A stretch of DNA of 64,000 nt. It comes from Pseudobdellovibrionaceae bacterium. Lineage in GTDB: Bacteria > Bdellovibrionota > Bdellovibrionia > Bdellovibrionales > Bdellovibrionaceae. Location: the NCBI GenBank assembly GCA_019637875.1, contig JAHBUW010000007.1, positions 1 through 64,000 on the forward strand, written 5' to 3'. The position numbers were made by a program, and so were the translations under genes. The notes below the pieces were generated by a model. That model was given only the letters and a program-made list of their open reading frames with translations. It was not told where the DNA came from and searched no databases. Below are positions 59,120 to 64,000 of the stretch, piece by piece. Numbering within the stretch: position 1 is the stretch's first letter; each line of letters begins with the position of its first letter.

Positions 59120-59469
59120 TGGCGAAGCTCTTGCGTGCGGATAACCAGCAACTTTTGATCCCGAACTTGCGGGTCGCGGATTCGTTCGCGACGCGGTTGC
59201 GTGGTTTGTTGGGTACGCGGGAGTTGCCCGTCGGTGAAGCGTTGTGGATTCATCAGTGCAATTCGATTCATACCTTCTTCATGCGCTATCCGATCGATTG
59301 CGTTTTCTTGGATCGCGACATGGTCGTGAAAAGTATCAAAAGCGACGTGCGTCCGGGACGTATCGTCTGGCCGCAGTGGGGAGCCACCACCGTGGTCGAA
59401 ATGAAGTCGGGAGTTGCGGTCGGAACATTGGGACTTCGGAAAGGGGAAAAACTGCATGTGGGCGCTTAG
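59119..59469 (+). CDS. DUF192 family protein
   Basis: The product has 116 residues with LRVADSFATRLRGLLGTRELP and the central FFMRYPIDCVFLD block of DUF192. It has no signal peptide here, although many members are exported. Function unknown. It is placed between tadC and the FHA genes with 1-base and 14-base overlaps, so it belongs to the pilus operon. Confidence 0.85.
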   Translation: MAKLLRADNQQLLIPNLRVADSFATRLRGLLGTRELPVGEALWIHQCNSIHTFFMRYPIDCVFLDRDMVVKSIKSDVRPGRIVWPQWGATTVVEMKSGVAVGTLGLRKGEKLHVGA

Positions 59470-61123
59470 AATTCTGAACGGTCCGCAAGCGGGACAGATT
59501 TTCCCGCTGGAGCCTGGAAAACTGAAGTTGGGTCGCGCGCAAAGCTGTCAGATTCAGCTGAACGCGGCGGGCATTTCGAAAGAACACTTCGAAGTGTCGG
59601 TTCTGCCGGACAAGGTGCTGATCACGGATTTGCGTTCGTCGAACGGGACATTCTTGAACGGCGTGCGCATCCAAGGTGGATTCCTGAATATCGGCGACAA
59701 AGTCATGGTGAACCAAGTCATCTTGGACGTCGTCCTTATGCAGGAACGTCCGCAGGGTCAGACTTTGCGCCCCGTGGATTCGAACTTGCCGGTTCCGATG
59801 GGTTCGGGGGTTCCGCAGATCGGTGGCCAGCCCCCGGGTGGGATGGTGCCGGGCACGCCCATGGGCCAGGACGGATTCGGACACTATAATAATGGAGTGG
59901 TTCCGAGCCCCGTCGTCCATAGACCGCCCGCGAGCTTCGGCGGTTTCCTGGAGTACAAGAGCTACCAGTTCAACGAATATATGGATACGACGGTCCTGCC
60001 CGGAGTTTACAAGCTCCCGCAGACGTTCGAGTTCCGTTTCGTTTTGATGGGTTTCGTCGGCGTGTTCATCCTGGCGGTGACGCTGCTTTCGATGATCCCG
60101 CTGTACCAAGTGACTTCCGAGAGCGTGAATATCGAAAGTCAGCGTCGCGCGCTGACGGTCGCGCGCGCGCTCAGCGAGATCAATCAACGCGTTCTGCGGA
60201 GCGGGGACTTCTCGGGTTTCCGCACCGATATGGTCATGAAGGAAGAAGGCATCGAGGACGCCTACGTCGTCGCGGCCGATGGCAAGATCTTGGCGCCGCC
60301 CGAGCGCGTGGGATTGACGCCGAAAGAAGCGGGCTTCATGAGCAAGATCAAGCGCTCGACCCAAGAGATGACGGACTCGTCATTGGACGGCCGCGTGGTG
60401 GCGTCGGTCCCCGTCGTCGCGTTCGACGCGGAACTGCAGCAAAACGTCGCGAAGGCTTACGCGGTGATCGTTTACAATCCCGGTAACCTGACGTTCGACG
60501 ACCAACGTGCGTTCAGCCTGTTCGTGCAGGTTTTCACGCTGGCGATCATCGTGGGGGCGGCGCTGTTCTTCTTCCTTTATAAGATGATTCAGTATCCCTA
60601 CGCGCGTCTGCACATGGCGCTCGATGAGGCGATGCGTGACGGTAACGATCAGATCCAGATCGAGTTCCAGTTCGCGGCTTTGCAAAATTTGATGACTTCG
60701 ATCAACAGCCTGCTGGCCCGTGTGGCGGCGGGGAACCAGAACGAACACATGTCCGTGGGTAAAGGATCTCGCGACGGTGAGATCGCGAATCTGATGCAGT
60801 TGATCGGTTACCCGAGCATCTTGATTTCACGCGAAGGCATGATCGCGCGGGTCAGCCCGACGTTCTCGCAGTTGACGCAAATCGCGGAAGAACGTTTGGT
60901 CGGCGCGAAGATCAATGACATTCCCGATCCGGCGATGCAGCAGAACTTCAATCACCTCATGAGTCAATCGCAGATGAATATGTCGTCGATCAGCTCAGAT
61001 ACTTTGGACATCGGTGGACACAACTTCATGTTGAACTGTCAGGCGCTCGCGAACGCGCAGGGCGATATCGAATATTTCTTGATTACCGTCACTCCGGTTG
61101 AAGGTCAGGAGGGAGCCGCGTGA
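59456..61123 (+). CDS. FHA-domain membrane protein 1
   Basis: The product has 555 residues. An N-terminal FHA domain (about 5-95; GRAQSCQIQL, SKEHFEV, DLRSSNGTFLNG) binds phospho-Thr. A Gly/Pro-rich linker and a transmembrane helix near residue 205 follow, then a Cache/dCache-like extracytoplasmic part, a second helix (about 355-375), and a PAS-like C-terminal domain (about 430-545). It looks like a membrane-embedded signalling scaffold. ATG 59456 has AAAGGGG before it. It overlaps DUF192 by 14 bases and FHA 2 by four (GTGA). Confidence 0.88.
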   Translation: MWALRILNGPQAGQIFPLEPGKLKLGRAQSCQIQLNAAGISKEHFEVSVLPDKVLITDLRSSNGTFLNGVRIQGGFLNIGDKVMVNQVILDVVLMQERPQGQTLRPVDSNLPVPMGSGVPQIGGQPPGGMVPGTPMGQDGFGHYNNGVVPSPVVHRPPASFGGFLEYKSYQFNEYMDTTVLPGVYKLPQTFEFRFVLMGFVGVFILAVTLLSMIPLYQVTSESVNIESQRRALTVARALSEINQRVLRSGDFSGFRTDMVMKEEGIEDAYVVAADGKILAPPERVGLTPKEAGFMSKIKRSTQEMTDSSLDGRVVASVPVVAFDAELQQNVAKAYAVIVYNPGNLTFDDQRAFSLFVQVFTLAIIVGAALFFFLYKMIQYPYARLHMALDEAMRDGNDQIQIEFQFAALQNLMTSINSLLARVAAGNQNEHMSVGKGSRDGEIANLMQLIGYPSILISREGMIARVSPTFSQLTQIAEERLVGAKINDIPDPAMQQNFNHLMSQSQMNMSSISSDTLDIGGHNFMLNCQALANAQGDIEYFLITVTPVEGQEGAA

Positions 61124-62196
61124 GTGCTGCCCCGTCTTTGAACTCCGCTTTGAGCGTGACGATCGAAATCGTCCGCGGCCCGCACAAGGGTTTCGTGCAG
61201 ACCTTCCAGCAGAACAAGTGGACGGCCGGCCGGGGACCCGAGAACGATCTCGTGCTGGCGCAGGACTTGAAGGTCAGTCGCAATCACGTCGAGGTGCAAT
61301 GTACCGGCGCGCAGGTCTTCGTGCGCAATACGAGTCAGAAGAACATCATGATGATCGATGGTCTGCTCGCGATCGAGACCATCATGAAGCCGGAAAGCGT
61401 CGTGCAGATTGGCGAGACTTACATTCGTTTCAAATTCGACCGGCCCGTCGAGAAAACGCCCCTGAAGGCGGTGCCGAATCCGCAAGTGACGAAAATGCCG
61501 GCGGTGACGGGAGTCGGCGCGGCGGTGCCCGCCGGCGGCGGAGTTTCGCGAGCGGTCGGAATGCCGGGAAATCCAAGTGCGGGCGCGGTCGGGTTTCCGG
61601 CGCCGGCGAATGGATTTCCGGGACGTCCGAAGCCGCCGCCCGAAGTGGAATTGCCTTTGTTCTCGCATCCGCGATTCCGCTTCTATTCGATGATCGCGGT
61701 CGTCGGCGTGGTGGTTTTGTGGTTTTTGAACGGGGAAGTGATCAACAAACCGGCGGAGAAGATCCGCGGGTCGGTGACGGTGACGGAGGATATGGCGAAA
61801 TCCGAGGATGAGTTGAAAGCCATTCGTGAGTCCATGGCGAAAAAGGGCGTCGACACGCCCCAGTTCCGCCTGGCCGAGGCCCAGTTCATCCGCGGATTTC
61901 GTGACTATCAAAACGGGCAGTACGCACGCGCGATGGAGGCTTTTCAATCGGCGCGGTCGTTCTACCCCGAGCACGAGTTGGCGACGCATTACTGGACGCT
62001 CGCGAAGCGTAAGCAGGATGAGCGGGTGCAGATTTATATGATTCAAGGACGGCGGTACAAAGGAGTCCAAAACTACCGCTTGTGCCGCTCCGCCTTCGCG
62101 ACGGTCGTGAAGATGGTGAAAAACGATAAGGACCCCATTTATCAAGAGGCGCTTCGCTTCCATGATGAATGCGCACTGAAGGAGATTCAGAAGTAA
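61120..62196 (+). CDS. FHA-domain membrane protein 2
   Basis: The product has 358 residues with a GTG start. An FHA domain (about 5-100; GRGPENDLVL, SRNHVEV) is followed by a Pro/Gly linker, one transmembrane helix (about 190-205) and a TPR-like C-terminal region (EAQFIRGFRDYQNGQYARAMEAFQSA). It is an analogue of FHA 3. It begins in the stop codon of FHA 1, so the two are translated together. Confidence 0.9.
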   Translation: MSAAPSLNSALSVTIEIVRGPHKGFVQTFQQNKWTAGRGPENDLVLAQDLKVSRNHVEVQCTGAQVFVRNTSQKNIMMIDGLLAIETIMKPESVVQIGETYIRFKFDRPVEKTPLKAVPNPQVTKMPAVTGVGAAVPAGGGVSRAVGMPGNPSAGAVGFPAPANGFPGRPKPPPEVELPLFSHPRFRFYSMIAVVGVVVLWFLNGEVINKPAEKIRGSVTVTEDMAKSEDELKAIRESMAKKGVDTPQFRLAEAQFIRGFRDYQNGQYARAMEAFQSARSFYPEHELATHYWTLAKRKQDERVQIYMIQGRRYKGVQNYRLCRSAFATVVKMVKNDKDPIYQEALRFHDECALKEIQK

Positions 62197-62200
62197 GGTT

Positions 62201-64000
62201 ATGGCGCGTTTAAAGGTGTTTCTAGACGGACAACTCAGTTCGCAGCACGAGCTGAACCCCAGCCAGGACTTTGTCGCTGGCCGCGGGGAGAGCTGCGACT
62301 GCGTTCTGCGTCCGGAGCGCGGGATTTCGCGCCAACACTTTAAAATTTTCCAGACCGAGATGGGCTGGGAAATCGAAAGCCTTTCGCGTTTCGGTGAGCT
62401 GTACGTCAACGGCGAAAAAATCGAACGCACTTTGCTGCAGCCCGGACAGATGTTCGCGGTGCCTCCTTATGAATTTGTGTTCGAGGAAGGTCACGCGTCG
62501 AACGAAGTATCAGTTCCGTCGATCCGTCCCCCAGAGTTGGGACGTACGAATACCAACGGCGGCGGTTTCACCAATGGTGGTGACGAGCGTACGCAGATCG
62601 GCGTCATGCCGTCCGCGGGGATTTTGCGTTTGATCGACAATCGCGGGAACCTCGTGCAGACCTTCGGTTTGCAGGGTTTCAACTGGGTGGCGGGTCGTGA
62701 CGTCGGATGTACGATCTTCATCGACAATGCGAAGATCAGCCGCAAGCAATTCGAAATTCAAAAGACGGAAGAAACCTATTTCGTGCGCGATCTGGGCGGA
62801 ACGAACGGCACGCTCGTCAACGGCCGCCTGATCCCGAACGATCAGTGGACGCAGCTGCAGAGCTCCGACGTCATTACGGTGGCGGATTGGTCGTTGGTCT
62901 TCGAGATCCGCGATGCGGAGTTTGAGCAGAGATTGGCTCAAGTCGATCCCGCATTCCGTTCGCCGGTGGCGTTCACCGGTGGTGGCGGCGGTGGTTACAA
63001 TGTCCCCGCGCACTACTCCGATCCGATGAACATGCCGGCGATGTACTTGCCGCCGGGGCCGCACGCATCGGGACCGATGGCGCCGGTGGGCGGCATGATG
63101 TTGTTCGGCAAGCACTACGAGTGGCTGAACCCCATGCGGTTGGGCTTGATCGTGCTCATCCTGTTCGGCGGGATGTACATGATTTCGGAAGAGCTGAATC
63201 CGCCCGAGGCGCCTAAGCAGGCGAAAGTGCAATCGCCCTTCGATGCTTTGCCGGTGGAAAAACAGCAGATCGTGAAGCAGACGTACTCGTTGGCGACCGA
63301 ATATTATATGACCGGTCGTTTCTCGCAGGCGCTGCAGAAGCTTCAAGAGCTGCACGCGATCATCCCCGCTTACGAAGATTCGCAGCAGTTGATGAACTAC
63401 GTCCAAACGGCGATGGAGATCAAAGAGAACCAAGAAAAGCTTCGCGCTCAAGAGGCCGACGAAAAAGCATTGCGCGCCTTGGTCAAAGAGGTCATGGACA
63501 AATGTAAGGCCATGGTCGAAAAGGAGCGCGCGACGATCACCATGGATCGTCTGGAAGCTTGCGTCGTCAAAGCGCTTGAGCACGATCCGAATAACGGCGA
63601 GGTCGAAGTCCTGCGTCAACAGGTCGATGCTTTGATGCAAGACCGGGCGATCAAAGCCGCACAGTCGGCGGAGTATCAGAAAAAAGTCAAAGCGATGGAA
63701 GCCCTTTACCAAAAGGCCGTCGCCACGGAAAAACGTAAGCGTCCCCTGACCGCCATCGGGCAGTACTCGAAAGTCGTCAATGCGCCCTTGCCGGATCCGA
63801 ATGGTCGTAAGGCGCGCGCGCAACGCCGTATCGCTTCGATCGAAAAGGATATCCGCATCCGTCAGGGCTCGTTGATCAAACAGGCCGAAGCCGAGTACGC
63901 CAAGGGCAACCGTAAGGGCGCCATCCAGATGTTGAAGAAGTCGATCCGGATCAATCCCGGCAACAACAAAGTCGACGAACGCATCGCCGAGATCATCGCG
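62201..64000 (+). CDS. FHA-domain membrane protein 3 (cut by window end)
   Basis: ATG 62201 opens a frame that runs without a stop to the window end (600 codons). It has two FHA domains. The first (about 5-95) has ISRQHFKI and the second (about 140-225) has the complete GRDVGCTIFIDN, ISRKQFEI and GGTNGTLVNG motifs. A Gly-rich linker, one transmembrane helix (LGLIVLILFGGMYMI, about 311-325) and a long Lys/Glu/Ala-rich TPR-like coiled region follow to the end. AAGTAAGG is the RBS region. It is a third copy of the FHA-helix-TPR plan. Confidence 0.9.
   Translation, partial: MARLKVFLDGQLSSQHELNPSQDFVAGRGESCDCVLRPERGISRQHFKIFQTEMGWEIESLSRFGELYVNGEKIERTLLQPGQMFAVPPYEFVFEEGHASNEVSVPSIRPPELGRTNTNGGGFTNGGDERTQIGVMPSAGILRLIDNRGNLVQTFGLQGFNWVAGRDVGCTIFIDNAKISRKQFEIQKTEETYFVRDLGGTNGTLVNGRLIPNDQWTQLQSSDVITVADWSLVFEIRDAEFEQRLAQVDPAFRSPVAFTGGGGGGYNVPAHYSDPMNMPAMYLPPGPHASGPMAPVGGMMLFGKHYEWLNPMRLGLIVLILFGGMYMISEELNPPEAPKQAKVQSPFDALPVEKQQIVKQTYSLATEYYMTGRFSQALQKLQELHAIIPAYEDSQQLMNYVQTAMEIKENQEKLRAQEADEKALRALVKEVMDKCKAMVEKERATITMDRLEACVVKALEHDPNNGEVEVLRQQVDALMQDRAIKAAQSAEYQKKVKAMEALYQKAVATEKRKRPLTAIGQYSKVVNAPLPDPNGRKARAQRRIASIEKDIRIRQGSLIKQAEAEYAKGNRKGAIQMLKKSIRINPGNNKVDERIAEIIA

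Overview
The window reads as a chromosomal segment of a GC-rich Gram-negative, flagellated bacterium with a large secretome, most likely a member of the Bdellovibrionota or a close relative. This placement is an inference. It rests on two tandem-type flagellin genes, a Tad-type pilus locus with three consecutive FHA proteins, a large fibre-like surface protein, many lipoproteins and secreted proteases, and paired outer-membrane barrel proteins. No rRNA, tRNA, CRISPR array or prophage was seen. Most of the DNA is ordinary, densely packed chromosome in which many adjacent genes overlap by 1 to 11 bases.

Layout, left to right. 0.4-9 kb: a shortened TraB/GumN protein, purD, a thiolase, a secreted zinc metallopeptidase pair, a REP-associated tyrosine transposase flanked by inverted REP-like repeats, and a LysR regulator with an HD-domain phosphohydrolase. 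9.3-10.6 kb: thyA-folA. 10.9-21 kb: surface and motility genes, namely a low-complexity lipoprotein, a two-domain trypsin-like protein whose first domain is probably dead, periplasmic MsrA, an FGE-fold protein, two flagellins, and a fibre-like protein coupled to a lipoprotein. 21-28 kb: L,D-transpeptidase, M48 lipoprotein peptidase, and an overlapping rnr-ubiB-lysR-type operon. 28.8-31 kb: two tandem paralogous outer-membrane proteins followed by a cluster of palindromes. 31-38 kb: a Gly-rich lipoprotein, then a tightly overlapping operon on the minus strand that joins a nucleoside-type ABC importer to a secreted S1/P1-type nuclease. 38-54 kb: a Crp/Fnr regulator, a dienelactone hydrolase, a Cys-repeat plus beta-helix lipoprotein, trmO, a 2OG-Fe(II) oxygenase, an FGE-fold paralogue, a YheT-type hydrolase, valS, an MFS transporter with a pseudo-rhodanese, and a Gly-linker lipoprotein. 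55-58 kb: maf-yggS-proC-divIVA-DUF167. 58 kb to the end: tadC, a DUF192 gene and three FHA genes, the last one cut by the window edge.

The strongest non-routine signals are the following. (1) A REP family with the GTAG foot typical of transposase-linked REPs sits at the stop codons of several genes, and its probable transposase lies within an inverted pair. (2) Long perfect hairpins with a GGTA(C/G)C core accompany some of these repeats. (3) An operon couples an exported nuclease, whose family makes nucleosides, to the importer that would take them up. (4) A two-domain trypsin-like protein has lost the catalytic His and Ser in its first domain only. (5) Three membrane-anchored FHA proteins sit beside a TadC homologue.
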